DNA of 64,000 bases. It comes from Voacanga thouarsii (taxonomy: Eukaryota; Streptophyta; Magnoliopsida; Gentianales; Apocynaceae). The stretch lies in NCBI GenBank assembly GCA_026120185.1, contig JANUWF010001272.1, positions 1,736,001-1,800,000 on the forward strand. Reading direction: 5' to 3'. How positions within the stretch are numbered: the first letter of the stretch is position 1; each line of letters starts with the position of its first letter. Positions 46,761 through 59,100 of this stretch are shown piece after piece. The position numbers and the translations under genes were made by a program. The notes under the pieces are model-generated. The model saw only the letters and a program-made list of their open reading frames with translations. It searched no databases and was not told where the DNA came from.

Positions 46761-47242
46761 ATATTTGGTACAATTATTCTCTACTTCCTAAATACTTGAA
46801 TCAGCTTATTTTCACTTTCAATTCCCGAATACCTGATTTAAAATATTTTCACATAAGAATTTCTGGGCCAGCTTGACTATGTCAGATATTACTCTTGATG
46901 AGTAATGTACAGTGAAAAAATACTAGCACACACGGGACTCATTAAACCATAGGCTCACAGGTGTGCTATTTTCTCTTTGAAAATTTTAGGATTTAGAGGT
47001 ACAATGGAAGCATGATGGACTTTTAGAGGCTCACACTATGTTTTGGATTTATTGTGATTTGTATATTTGTATTCAAGATCAAACTCTATGTATTTTTCTA
47101 TGACTAATAAATGTATTTTAGGAAATTTTTTGTTACATATTGAGTTAAGTTCGTTATAAAGACCCCTTGTTTGGAAAACCAAACAGGGCGACATCCCACG
47201 AAGATAAGACCACTACACCATTGAATGGTGGGGTATTACTAT

Positions 47243-47254
47243 TGGTATCAGAGT
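47243..47254 (+). promoter_or_regulatory. Primer-binding site, initiator tRNA-Met
   Basis: TGGTATCAGAGT, one mismatch from the canonical site, lies two bases after the end of the 22561-47240 LTR. It orients that whole LTR family. Confidence 0.7.
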
Positions 47255-47685
47255 GTATCAGAATTCATAGTAGGACTTCTAATGAAGTATAGCATAGCCT
47301 CTAATGGGATATAATGGAATCCATCATCGTATATGTGAATGAAGATATATAAAAATAGAGAATTTTATAGAGTTGAAAATTGGATTAAATTAGATATATG
47401 AACTTGAGATATCCCAAGATGGATAAAATCTCTTCGGATTAGTTGGAAGTAGAGAAAGTTGAGATAATTCTGATATCTTTGGAAAGAGGTCTATGATCCC
47501 AAACTAGGACAACAGTAAAGAGATTGAGGTTAAAGGAAAACTCATAATTGATACACTTAAATAATAAATACTGACTTTGAACTTCTAGTTTTGGGATCAG
47601 TTGTAGTAAACGGATAAGTAGAGAATTTTATACTAATGGAGCATAAATATATACAGTGCGATATAAATGGTATAGATGGGAATAT
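47255..47685 (+). other. Start of the internal region of the large Ty3 element
   Basis: About 430 bp follows the primer site with no recognisable gag start. It is cut by the minus-strand copia element at 47686. Confidence 0.45.
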
Positions 47686-50460
47686 TGTTAGATTTTGATC
47701 ATGCAAATCAATTTATATGCAGTGGAAAAATAAAACGAAATCCATGCCAAGAATCACTTGTATGTAATTAAATAGATCATGAGAAGGGAAGAAAAATTAA
47801 TCACCTTAAAACCGTAGCTTTTAAAAATTTTTCTTCTTCATGAATCCTCTTCAAAAGTTGATCTAATCAAGATACTAAATTCCAAGGATAGGAATTACTC
47901 TAATACTGATCCACATGAAGAACATACTCAAAACTACCAAAATCTATGCTAGTAGAATAATACTTGGTAGACTTATGATTAATTTTAATTTGGAAGAAAT
48001 TATTTTATTTTATTTTATTTTTTTACTTTTGATAAGAAAAGAAGAAGAAACCCCTTTTCTGCGTATTCTTTTCCACTAATTTTTTGCGGCCAAAAACTCT
48101 ATATCCAGAGAATAAATTCTTTTTATATATAATAGGAAACTAATTTCCTTTTTCTTTTTTAAAACAAACTCCACAAGAAGACAAAGAAAAAGGATATACC
48201 CAAAACCAGAAAAGCAAGTTAGGAAGCTACTAACTTGAATTTGAATTCCAAATTTGATAGGAATCTCCTTTTCAATTATGGGCTTAGGAATTTCAAGAAT
48301 TGCAATTACGCCCTATGAATTATAACAAGTTTATAAATCACTTATACGGATTTAATAATTACAATTCAACTACAAATAATTATAGCACTTTATAATTAGC
48401 CCATAATAATTATTTCTTCTTGTAAATTAATCCTATAATATTATCAAATAATATTTTTAGTACCAATTCCTCTATTGTCTGTGACCTATTAGTTTTTCTA
48501 TGCATTTGGTAGCTAATATGAATTAGTTCTATCATAATAGAATTAGTAATCCTTTTAATAATTGGAATTAATTTATTAATTCTAATTAAGATTAAATTTA
48601 TTAATTCTCTAATAATAATCCATATTTTGCAGATCATGGGAGGTATCTAGGAATACATCATGACCACCCAAAAATTCAGAAAGTCAAGTAGCTTGACATG
48701 AATCTTTTAATAGCGAAACGTCAGTGCAATAAACTCCTTTTACCATACAATATCTTATTCGGTTTAGAGTATGGAATTAGTTCCAACTCTCTTCAGAATA
48801 TTAATTAATTATGGCTTGAATATATTTAGTACTTGTTCCCAGAATCTATTACTCATCCCGAGTATCAATTAGAACTATTTTCAATACATAGTTGCCTTAG
48901 CCAAGGATTTCTTGAGTAATTATTCCTACAAATGGCCTTGAGAAATTCGCTCCTACTATTAAGAGTGGTAAATCCTTAAGGGACCCTTTCAACTACTTTC
49001 GTTTACTTCACCTTGTACCCAATGTCCATTCCATAGGCGGTCTTGGAAGGACTCCAGAGATTGGAATCAAAGTACAACGCTTAGCAAACAAAGTACATTG
49101 GAGTTTTCAAGTCTAAGGATATTTGCACATTTACTATAATGAGATTCTATCACTGACACTAAATAGTTATCCATGTGATTATCTTATAGTTAGGTAATCC
49201 AATGTACTTGTTTAAGTAATAAGCATCCATGTGTTAACTTTGAGTATCACAATGCTCACGGATGTGAGAACCACCGCTTGATCAAATCAAGAAGTAGAAC
49301 ACGTGCTAATCTTAACGTATTAATGATATCCTATCTCATTAATACTATGACTATGGATGATTTAAGAACAAACACATTCTTTTCACTACAAGAGAAAATG
49401 GTTTTTGCAACTATATTATTTACATCGAATGAATTTTGGTTGCAAATGAGCACTCAATTGGGTAAAAAAAAAAAAAAAAAAAAATCTATTGCAAATATCA
49501 TGAACGTTTAATGCCATGCAATGAAAATGAAAATTAACTAATTGCAACCAAAGTATGTGGTTGCATGAACCATCTCTATTTATGACCAAAATGATATCCT
49601 TTTGCAATAAAAAAATAGTAGGGATTATAATTTTGAATATTGTTATTCTCCTTCATAATTTAATTTAAAGCACTTTTAAAAATAAATCTTAAGTGAATTT
49701 AAACTCAAATTTAAAATTAATAATTTTTATTAACTTAATGATTTAAAAATAAATATTAATTAAGTTGTGTAATTATCCATTTATTTGTGGGGGAAAAAGA
49801 GTACTATAAGAATATATATTAAAAAGGTTTCAAAGAAAAATTTGAACTAATAAAATGTAAAAAATATTATTTCCGAAAGTATTTACACATTTACTCATAT
49901 ATATTAGATACCCAGCAATTGTATAAAGAGAAGTCCTCAGTCCAATGAGTAAACAAAAAAAAAACTAAAAAGAACTAAAAGTACTTGCAAAAAAAATAAA
50001 CAAAAAATAATTTAAAATATTTTTAATTAAAAAAATAAAAAATTAAAGCCACTATTTTTTTGGTGGGGGGGGGGGTGGATAGAAAAAAATACTCCTCGTT
50101 GTGCTAAAAAAAAAAAACCATTGGAAAAATAGAACAAACGCCAAAAACCCTTCTCTGCCTTCTCAACTTTTCATCTACTACTTCTTGAAATCTATTGAAA
50201 AAACTTGTGCCTTGAAATCCATTGAAAAAGCTTCTGGGACTGCATCAATTTCTGCTCATTTTCTAATACTTTTATCTCTATTAATTCATTGATTCTTCGA
50301 GATTACAAAAGAGTGCTAGTAAATGCCTTAAAGTCATCTACATAATTTTATTACTGGCCACCCAAGCTCATCTGTGGCACTCTTACAACCTTTCTCCTTT
50401 TCTTGAATTGAATTTTCATTATGAATTATTTATTGATTTTACTAATTACTGAGAATCAAA

Positions 50461-50660
50461 AGGTATGAGGCATCCATTGTCCATTTTTGTTCTGGGGTCA
50501 CACTTTTCCATTGACTCATACGATTCAAGATTGAATTTTCATCAAGTTTATGCAAAACCCAAAGGTGTGAGGTATCTAATATCCATTTTTGTTCGACGTC
50601 GTGCTTTTCCATTGACTTGTATGATTCAAGATTGAATTTTCATCGAGTTCCATGAAACAC
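50461..50660 (+). repeat. Two tandem copies of about 100 bp
   Basis: The unit runs from 'aggtatgaggcatcc' to 'ttgaattttcatcaagtt' and is repeated once with scattered differences. It lies inside the CACTA element upstream of the GSH1 fragment. Confidence 0.75.
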
Positions 50661-51555
50661 CCATGTTTGTTTTTTTTTTGTGTTTTGTGCTCCTTCTTTT
50701 TTTTTTTTTTTAATGAATTTTGATTGGTTTCCTGGTGTAATCCAGAATTGGCTTACTTGATGTGGATTTCAAGAAGCAATTTTTTTAATTGATTGTTCTG
50801 TATTTGTCCTAAATTTATTAGTAATAGATACAGTCCTTTTCTCATTTAGAAAGAAATTGATTCTAAGTTATTTTGACTATAAGGTGTGCGAGTTACACCT
50901 GGATAGATTTCAAATACTGCTCATTTCAAGATTTCATGTTATTATTTCGACTTCAAGATGGTGAAAGCTGTTATCTTTAAGATTGGATAATTTTATTTTA
51001 TTTTTTTTGTGTTTTTAATGCCTCAATTTTGAATATTTTGCAATAGCTGATTGGTATCATAATTATATGTATAAATTTATGCTCTCAAAAAGAAAAAAAA
51101 CAAGAGTTTTAGTGGATAGTTTGTCTTGATTTGTGTCTATAAATAGATAGTCTGGATGATGACATTCCTATGGAAGCAAGGATGGTGTACTGAATTGAAT
51201 TATGCAATAGTTTTGTTTGGCATCCATATACATCAGTTTACGTAGCTTATCCTGCATCATTTCTGTGTGGTAGGGTTACTTGTGTAGCAACAAGAAAATT
51301 TTGTGTTGTGTTCCCTAAATGACCAACGAGCATATTGTTTTCTCAAATTTAGTCTTATGTTGTTCAAATTTATCCTTCTTCTGACTGCTAATTTGGTATG
51401 GGGAGCTTTCACAGACAGGTTCTATCTTTCTTATAGGCATAAAAGATTACACTAATGTCCTAAGGGGGTTTGTACTACATTCAGTCTGATTTAGTACAAT
51501 GTAAAACTAGGCATGGTGCAGTTTATAGCTTTAGCAATATGTGGAAGTATCTAGA

Positions 51556-51792
51556 ATGAAAGAAGTTTTCTCTAGTTTGTATCTCTCTTCATCAAGTTCC
51601 TTGAAGGAAAGACATAGTTTGCATTTTAATGGCATTGGAAGCAAGCTTAGACGGGGATATTAGGTGATAGTTTCTACAAAGTTTCCTAAGGATGATACTA
51701 TCATTGTTGCAGAGCCACTAACAAAGGAAGATCTTGTTGCATCCCTAGCTTCCGGGTGCAAACCTAAGGAAAACTGGAGGTTCAACTTCTAG
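51556..51792 (+). pseudogene. GSH1: Captured glutamate-cysteine ligase (GSH1) fragment
   Basis: One frame of 79 codons from ATG 51556 to TAG 51790, with one internal TAG near 51664, matches the N-terminal region of plant plastidial glutamate-cysteine ligase, the first enzyme of glutathione synthesis. The diagnostic segment is '[19 protein letters not shown]' followed by 'KENW', close to the family's '[23 protein letters not shown]'. Upstream residues 'GSKLRRGY' and 'VIVS' resemble the transit-peptide junction. The similarity stops at the point where the catalytic domain would begin. No catalytic residues are present, so it cannot be an enzyme. The 51000-51550 sequence may be captured upstream or intron sequence. 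Confidence 0.7.
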
Positions 51793-52139
51793 CTCTTATT
51801 GGTACTCCAAATTTCAGTTGCACTGTTTTTGTTTGAACAAATGCATATAATTTAATTGTTACGTGGAATTTTTTGATGAAGTGATGTGCAACTTGTCACA
51901 ACTTCTAACCGTAAAATGGATTGATCAATTAGTTGCATGTTAATTTATTCATTTATTTGTGAACTACTTAGTGATGCAGAATCCACATGTTTCCTATTGA
52001 ACTTTCTGTGAATGTAGTTATGAATTGATTGCATAATTTTGCTCATTTTCTATTCTTTTAGATTCAGATCCTTCTCCATGCTTTTCCTAATGTTTCTAGT
52101 TTTTCATGATATATTTATTAGCATTTACCATCAGGAACA

Positions 52140-52420
52140 AAACTATCTTTGAATAAACTTGATTTGCTTTTTCCAAGCATGATCCCTCTGTCATCCTACA
52201 AAAAAACATCAAAGGAGATGTGGCCTTCTTTTTGGTTTTTTATGAGAAGGGCAGAGTATAATGTCAGTTATTTTGCTTATGGGACTATTTACCCAATGAA
52301 GTTCTTCCTCTGGATTGTCGCCTGCCATATAAGATGATTTTCACGTTCTACGAGGAGTTGTAGGGAATTGAAGAGCTATTCCGAAAAGGAAATATTAGGT
52401 GGATTTATTTATTTTTACTC
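52140..52420 (+). pseudogene. Unrecognised coding-like segment in the CACTA element
   Basis: Frame 2 of this stretch reads protein-like ('NEVLPLDCRLPYKM' around 52290-52340), interrupted by stops. I do not recognise it. It may be a second captured gene piece or part of an element gene. Confidence 0.3.
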
Positions 52421-52614
52421 TCTCTTTCAATGGAAGAAATTTATCAAGGTTTTCCATTTTTTTTAAAGATAACATATTGGTTTTTAAAAGATTACAAGCA
52501 AATAAGTGTTCTGGGGTGCTGAAATTATGGAGATAATTTTCTATAGGTTTAACTCTTTTGTAATCCTTGGAAGGATTTTTCCCTGAAGAATCAGTGAAGA
52601 TATAGATTAGGTTA

Positions 52615-53946
52615 GACAAGGAGTAGAACCAATTCCAGTTGATGTACCAGTTAATGCAGTTTATGAGGAGAATTAATTAAACGATGAAGATAGAGATGGA
52701 GAATCAATGAAGATGCACTTTTGATGGTAAGTTAAAAGTTTCAAAAATATAATGTGTTAGAAGATTTCAGTTCAGTAGCTAATTAATATTATATTGTCTT
52801 TACAAATTAATATTTCTATCAAATTTATTTTTTCATTTTATATAATACATATTAGTAAATTAAACATGAAGGAGTTATACGTGCCAAAGTTGTATTGACA
52901 TTACCTGATAATCACAAGATTGTGGTTCATTTTAGTGAGTTAGGACAACCAGTTAAAAAGGGCAGTGGAATTTTGTGTGGATGATTAGGTAATGTTGCAA
53001 GGAAAAAAGAGTATTGTTCAATTGAATGGTCAGAATGGAGAAAAATGTCTAGGATTGATAATGAGAATTTGATGAAATTGACTAAGGTATTAACTTTATT
53101 TGGTTTTATTTTTCTAAAATTTTTTATTAACTTCTTATTTGTTTTCACTTTGTATTCTTAATATTTTTATAGAAATGCTTCAATAACCCTGATCAAATTG
53201 AAGTACAAAGTGGGTGGTCCAATGAATTGCACGCAAGTGGAAGGATTTCAAATTTGATTTAAAGCATAAGTATTTCTCATCTTAGAAGACTCGAGAATAA
53301 ATAGAGAATTTAGTTCCAGATGATGTTTTCCAAATCAATGGAAGATTCTTATGCAATAATGGTTCTTAGAGAAAGCTAGGTAAGGTGAAATATTGTCTTC
53401 TAAATTAATTCTAATTATATTTTTAAATTAATTTTTGTCAAATTTTTCTCTTACAATTCAACATTTTTTTTCTATATCTATAATTTGGTCAGAATCTTTC
53501 AAAAAAAGGTAAAGCAGCACGAGGTTATCACAAAACATATCACACTAGTGGATCAAAGAGTTTTGCAAGAGGGAGACATGAATGTGTGAGTTCAAATTTA
53601 AATTTAATATATTTAGTACTTTTCTGTGCAATTCCATAAATTTTAATGGCTTTTATGTATTTTCTAATAATTTCTAATTTTTAATGCATTTTATAACAAG
53701 AGGTGAATCATGGAAAAAGCCAGGACAGATTGAGTTTTACAAAATTAGTCACACGAGAAAGGATGAAAATTTCATAAATGATTAGTCCAAAGTTATTGCG
53801 GTAGTTTTATTTTACATTATTTAAACTAAAATTTTAGTTGTACCTTGTTTCAAGAATATTAAGGTTACTGTTATTTTTCATTTTTTTAATATAATATAGG
53901 AGAACGCAACTAATGTTGTAGCAGAAGTTCTAAAATTTGTAAATTA
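52615..53946 (+). pseudogene. CACTA-associated Transposase_24 (Ptta/En/Spm) gene, decayed
   Basis: Exon-like segments retain splice signals: to 52726 (donor GTAAGT), about 52863-53086 (donor GTATTA), 53173-53379, 53493-53585, 53701-53800, and from 53900 onward (acceptor ATAG). The conserved reading includes 'HKIVVHFSELGQPVKK', 'VARKKEYCSIEWSEWRKM', 'RKWKDFKFDLKHKYFS', 'YHTSGSKSFARGR' and 'KKPGQIEFYKISHTRKD', the ordered motifs of the plant Transposase_24 family. That family is the second gene product of En/Spm elements, thought to bind subterminal repeats. Stops lie in the second exon after 'GILCG', in the third exon (with a frameshift near 53220) and near 53788. It is not functional as read. 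Confidence 0.78.
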
Positions 53947-53973
53947 TATTCATTTTTTTATATCAAATATATA

Positions 53974-53979
<6 letters not shown>

Positions 53980-54014
<35 letters not shown>
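53980..54014 (+). repeat. (GT)n microsatellite
   Basis: A pure GT run of 35 bp lies within the CACTA element, just after the last recognisable exon. Confidence 0.9.
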
Positions 54015-54016
<2 letters not shown>

Positions 54017-55198
54017 TTAAATTTAAATTATGTTTCATGTATTATGCTTTCTAAAATTGGAAAAAAGTAATTGGGCATTTTTAATAATATTGAAAAATGG
54101 TAAAAAATTTAAGGAGAAATTGTGTACCAAAAAAATGTCACACTAGTAATCATAAGTCATAAATTTTGAGACATTGAAAAAAAAATCGGATGCTAAATTC
54201 TGGGACAATACAGAAAAATTAGTGTTGTTAAAAAGGGATGCAATCATACTTACATGTCATGTCGTTACTTTGGGACATTTTTCGTGGATGTTATGGATTA
54301 TTTCGTCAATACGAAAGGGGCAGAATCAGAATTACGTGTCATCATTTTAAGGACATTTATGTAAAGAAAGTATTGCCAAATTTGGGATGCTACACAATCA
54401 TAGTGTAGGAAAAAAAAAGGACTCAAACATAATCTTATGTCGGTAATTTGGAGACATTAACACAAAATGTGATGTGGAAAAAAATTCTATATAATACATA
54501 TTAGTAAATTAGGTGACAATATCAAATACAAGCATCGTAAATTTAGGTACACTTATATAATAAGTATCGAAAATTATGTGTTGTAAAATTTTGAAACGCA
54601 TGGAAGTAGGGACGTATTTAAAAGTGATGAGAATTAATTAAAAATTTATTTTAAAATAAAAAATAATTAAAAATTAAATATTTGCAATGAATAGTAATTG
54701 CGTTTATGACAAACAAAATCCGTTAAAAAACCTATTTGCAAGGGCCATGCAATAGAAAAAAGAACCGTTGCATTTAGTTTGGATAGATTTAAGGTTTCTT
54801 GCAACGAAAAAAAAATGGTTGTGAAAGAGGCTTTTTCCGTGGAAAATAGATCATTGCGATGGTACTTATGGTTGCAAAGGCTATTGCAACCCCCTGCAAT
54901 AGCAACGAGCATTTTTTTCGTTGCAATTGATTATTTACAACCAAATCAATCATTTTTTCCCACAAAATTCAATGGTGGCAAAAATTCATTTTTCTTGTAG
55001 TTTGTGTAGTAGGAACCTCACATCACAATCTCTATCATGATTTCTTTAATATAATATAGTACTTGGGACTTTATCTAATAGTTTTTATATGCATGAACAT
55101 ATTCAATAAGGAAACTGAAAGATAAATAATGCATTTTTATTGATTTAATGTGCACAATACATTGTATAAATGATTGCTTCCAGGGCGCAATCCTAACA

Positions 55199-55213
55199 AT
55201 CTCTCGCTTGCAC
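55199..55213 (-). promoter_or_regulatory. Polypurine tract of the copia element
   Basis: The minus strand reads GTGCAAGCGAGAGAT, directly before the TGTTAGGATT LTR start and right after the pol stop codon. This is the usual copia arrangement. Confidence 0.65.
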
Positions 55214-57690
55214 TAGACCCAATCATTCATGTATCTAATACCAAATAACTGAATATGTCTATGTTTCTTTTGGGATAATGCCTTTGTAAGTGGATCAGCC
55301 ATGTTCTGCTCAGTGGGAACTCTCTCTATCTTTACATCATTTATATCAATAATTTCTCTAATTAAATAATATAGTCTAAATACATGTTTGGATCGCTGAT
55401 GAGACTGTGGTTCCTTTGCTTGTGCAATGGCTCTATTGTTATCACAATACAAGGGTATTGGATCAACAATGCTAGGTACCACACCTAGTCCTATAGTGAA
55501 CATCTTGATCCTGACTGCCTACTTAGCTATTTCGGAAACTGCTATGTACTCAGTTTCAGTGGTTGAATTGGCAGTTATATCTTACTTGGAATTTTTCCAA
55601 CTAACTGCCTCATCTACAAAAATGAATACGTATCCTAATTAGGATTTGTAATCATCTTTATCATATTGGAAACTGGCATCGGTATACCCTCTAATTTGCA
55701 AGTCACCATCTCCATATACCAAGCATACATCCTTAGTTCTCCTCAATTACTTAAGGATATTCTTGACAGCCATCCAATAACCTTCTCCAGGGTTTAATTG
55801 GTATCTACTCGTCAAACTAAGAGTACAAGATACATCGAGCCTAGTACATATTATAGCATACAAGATAGAACCAATTGTCGAAGAATATGGTATCTTATTC
55901 ATGTGATCCCTTTCATCTTGTGTCTTAGGACACATAGATTTTAAAAAGCTTACCCCATGGGACATAGGTAAGAATTCCTTCTTGGATTGATCCATACTTA
56001 ACCTCTTTAGCACTTTGTCTATGTATGTAGAGTATGAAAGACCGGGTAACCTTTTTGATCTATCTCTATAGATTTTTATTCCTAGAATGTAGGTTACATC
56101 TCTAAGGTCTTTCATGGATAAATTCTTGGATACCAAATCTTGACTGACTGTAGAATAGCGACATCATTTCCTATTAGTAATATGTCATCTACATATAGTA
56201 ATAGAAAAATAATTGCACTCCCACCAACCTTTTTGTATACACAAGGTTCATCCATGTTTTGTTTGAAACCGAATTCTTTAATTATTTCATCAAAAATGAA
56301 AATTCCAACTCCTAGAAGCTTGCTTTAGTCCATAAATGGACTTTTTTAGCTTGCACACATTAGTGTGATCATTGGATGTGAAACCCTTAGGTTGTGTCAT
56401 TTACACTTCCTTAGTCAAATTTCCATTAAGAAAAGCTATTTTCACATCCATTTGCTAAATATCATAACCATAATAAGTGGTAAGTGCTAGGAGTATCCTA
56501 ATGGATTTTAGCATTTCTATTGTCGAAAAAGTTTTGTCATAGTCAATATCTTGTTTCTAACAGTAACCTTTTGAAACCAATCGTGCCTTATAGGTAATCA
56601 CTTTACCATCTATATCGGTTTTCTTCTTAAAAACCCATTTGAACCCTATGGGTTTTATCTCTTCAGGTGGATCAACTAAAGTCTAAACTTGCTTGTTATA
56701 TATGGAATCCATTTCTGACTTCATAGTTTCAAGCCATTTGTCAGATTCTGAACTATTCATAACTTTTTTGTAAGTGGTAGGTTCATCTTCTTCTATTAGC
56801 GATACATTATTGTGGTCAGTAATGAGAAATCTATATCTCTAAGGTGCCACTCATATCCTACTTGACCTACGAGATTCTTGTATAGTAGAAGGTTCATCTA
56901 TTTGATCAATAGACTCAAGATCAACTAGTTGATCATTGTTTGTTTGGGCTTCTTGAACTTTACTAAGTTCAATCTTACTCGCACTATCTCCCTTAAGAAC
57001 GAATTTCTTCTCTAGGAAAATAGCATGCCTTAAAACAAACACTTTAGTTCCAATAGGGAGATAGAAATAATATCTGTGAGATTCTTTTTGATATCCAACA
57101 AACAAACACTTGTCAGATTTATTTTCTAATTTATCTAACTTTGTTCTCTTCATATAAGCAGGACATCCCCAAATTCTCATGTGAGTTAGCTTTGGTCTTT
57201 TAGCATAAAATAACTCGAATGGGGTAGTGTCAACTGTCTTTGATGGAATTCTATTTAGTATGTAAACAATGGTTTCCAGTGCAAATCCCCAAAACGATTT
57301 TGGTAGATCAGCAAAATCCATCATAGATCGAACTATATCTAATAAAAGTTTGATTCCTTCTCTCATATACATCATTATGCTGAGGTGTATTTGGCAGAGT
57401 CCATTGAGATAATATCCCATTATCTCTAAGATAACTTAGAAACTCTTGGCTTAAGTATTCTCCTTCTCGATCAGATCTTAGAATTTTAATACTCTTACCA
57501 AGTTGTTTTTCTACTTCATTTTGGAATTCTTTAAACTTGTCAAATGCTTCAGATTTGTATTTCATTAAGTACAAATACCCAAATCGAGAATAATCATCAA
57601 TAATGATAATGATGTATTGATAACCCCCTCTTACTTGCAATGTCATTGGTCTACATACATCAATATATATTAGTTCCAATAATTGCTTAG
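55213..57690 (-). pseudogene. pol: copia integrase-RT-RNase H pseudogene
   Basis: Read leftward, the integrase core (57679-57308) keeps all three acidic catalytic positions: D in 'IYIDVCRPM', D in 'LRSDREGEY' and E in 'YERRNQT'. A frameshift near 57350 leads to the integrase C-terminus (to 56851: 'MRIWGCPAYMKR', 'CLFVGYQKE'). RT follows with 'IKPIGFKWVFKKK' near 56640 and the YVDD catalytic box at 56184-56195. RNase H and the C-terminal part (55690-55213) include 'KHVFRLYYLIREI' and 'NMADPLTKALS'. Many stops and frameshifts separate these blocks. It would have encoded the polymerase and integrase of the element. It is inactive. Confidence 0.85.
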
Positions 57691-58255
57691 CCTTTTTCCC
57701 TTTTCTTAGAAAAAGAGATTTTAGCCATCTTTTCTAGTAAGCAAGATTCACAAGTTTAATGTGATTCAAAATCAAATGGGCCTAAGTCACCACACTTATG
57801 TAACTTAGAAATGCTATTCTCATTTACATAGCCTAAACTATAATGCCATAAGTAAGATAGGTTTGTGTTATCTTTTCATGGCCTTTCATTAGTTATATTT
57901 AGAACTTGATTTTTCTTTTCTAGAACATATAAACCATTCACCAAAGTTGCAGTACCATAATGGATATATTTTAATAAAAAAGAACAACTTTTATTCTTAA
58001 AATTTAAATAAAATTTAAGCAAGTCAAAACAAGCAACTGAGATAATGTTTTTAAGTAAAACTAGTACATAAAAATAGTTTTGTGATTCAAGAATTAATCC
58101 GGAAGGCATGTGTAGATGATAACTCTCCACGGTAAGTGTAATAATCACATATCTCCAGCTTCCTACTGCTCTTTAGTCCCTATAAATTATTGCACAAATA
58201 AGATCCACATCCGGTATCTAATACCCATATCTCATTGTTAAAAATAGTATTGATA
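57690..58255 (-). pseudogene. Degraded GAG-pre-integrase region of the copia element
   Basis: This links the zinc knuckle and integrase. It is riddled with stops. Short matches to the expected pre-integrase segment appear on several frames only. It is assigned by position. Confidence 0.5.
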
Positions 58256-59100
58256 TCAATCATAAACATACCAGGAGTAGAAGTAGAAGTGCTTGTAAGC
58301 CTTCTGCTTCTTTTCTTTAACAGTCTCTAAGTAGCCTTTGCAGTTGGACCTCCAATGGTCCATTTTCCCACAATGGTGACACGGGCTTTTGGTAGCTATC
58401 TTGTTCTTCTTTACACCACGTTTAGGTTTAATTAGATTTTTCTTCTTCTTTTTAGAAACTTTTTTCCTTTTAGAAGAAGAATCAACCAATAAGACTGCAT
58501 TCTATTCTTTGTTCATAGAAGACTTCACACTCTTAAAAAGGTTGATCAACTTAGGTATTATAGTCTCAATCTTATTCATTTGGTAGTTCATCACAAATTG
58601 TGAAAAACTAACTGGCAAAGATTGAATAATTAAGTCTATACTTAATTCATGATCTATAGTACACCCAAGTGATCTAAGCTTCTCAATTAACCCTAGCATC
58701 TTAAGTCCATGAGTAGTTACCGAAGTGCCTTCTACCATCTTAGAACATAATAACTTCTTAGATATCTCATAGCTTTCTGTTCTTTGCTTATCAAAAAGCT
58801 CTCATAGATAGAAGATGATAGTGTAAGCATCCATATGATCATGTTGTTTTTGAAGCTCAGTGGTCATTGACGCTAGCATGATACAAGATGATGTGTCATT
58901 GTCCTCTTTATGCTTTTTATGGACTTCATGCTGTTCAGCAAGAGCATCATCAGCTGCTGCTGGTGGAATTGGAGCATTTAACACGTAGAACAACTTTTCG
59001 ATTAGAAAACGATTCTCAAATTTCTATACCAGTCTAAGAAGTTTGATTCGGTGAGCTTGTTTGTTTTCAAAGTGCTACGTAAGTTTAAATTTATTGTCAT
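58256..59100 (-). pseudogene. gag: copia gag pseudogene
   Basis: The start codon at 59100 on the minus strand is followed by 'NKLTESNFLDWYRNLRIVF', a well-known copia gag N-terminal motif. A stop and frameshift follow near 59000. From 58993 the frame reads 'FYVLNAPIPPAAADDA', then 'SCIMLASMTTELQKQ' (UBN2-type gag), 'FVMNYQMNKIETIIPKL' around 58580, a Lys-rich run, and the zinc knuckle CHHCGKMDHWRSNC (CX2CX4HX4C) around 58330-58375. Length and order fit a complete gag. It is broken by at least one stop and two frame changes. Confidence 0.83.

Larger units (their letters stand above)
22561..47240 (+). mobile_element. Ty3-type LTR (about 3.65 kb) split by a nested 21-kb element
   Basis: It starts TGTAATATCCCTC at 22561 and ends GGGGTATTACT at 47240, a mutated TGTAACACC...GGTGTTACA pair typical of large chromoviral LTRs. 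It is interrupted after 24665 and resumes at 45699. The end carries the 'ataaagaccccttgt' and 'gggcgacatccc' motifs also present at the ends of the 26973-33347 and 60515-64000 LTRs. A tRNA-iMet primer site follows, so this is a 5' LTR. The 3' LTR is not in the window. Confidence 0.7.
49384..55000 (+). mobile_element. CACTA (En/Spm) element with captured host gene fragment
   Basis: The left end is CACTACAAGAGAAAA. The right end is TTTTTCTTGTAG, the complement of CTACAAGAAAAA, with the final two bases lost. TTT flanks it at 49381-49383 and 55001-55003. Joining the flanks restores the copia LTR as seen in its sister at 45400-45440. TTGCAA/GTTGCAAC motifs cluster in both subterminal regions (49400-49610, 54680-54960). 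Inside lie a GSH1 fragment and a Transposase_24-type gene. No TNPD-type transposase is recognised. Confidence 0.78.
47686..55198 (-). repeat. 3' LTR of the copia element, split by a CACTA element
   Basis: On the minus strand it begins TGTTAGGATTGCGCCCTG and ends AAAATCTAACA. It aligns with the solo LTR at 43844-45609. Removing the CACTA element leaves about 1.9 kb. Confidence 0.8.
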
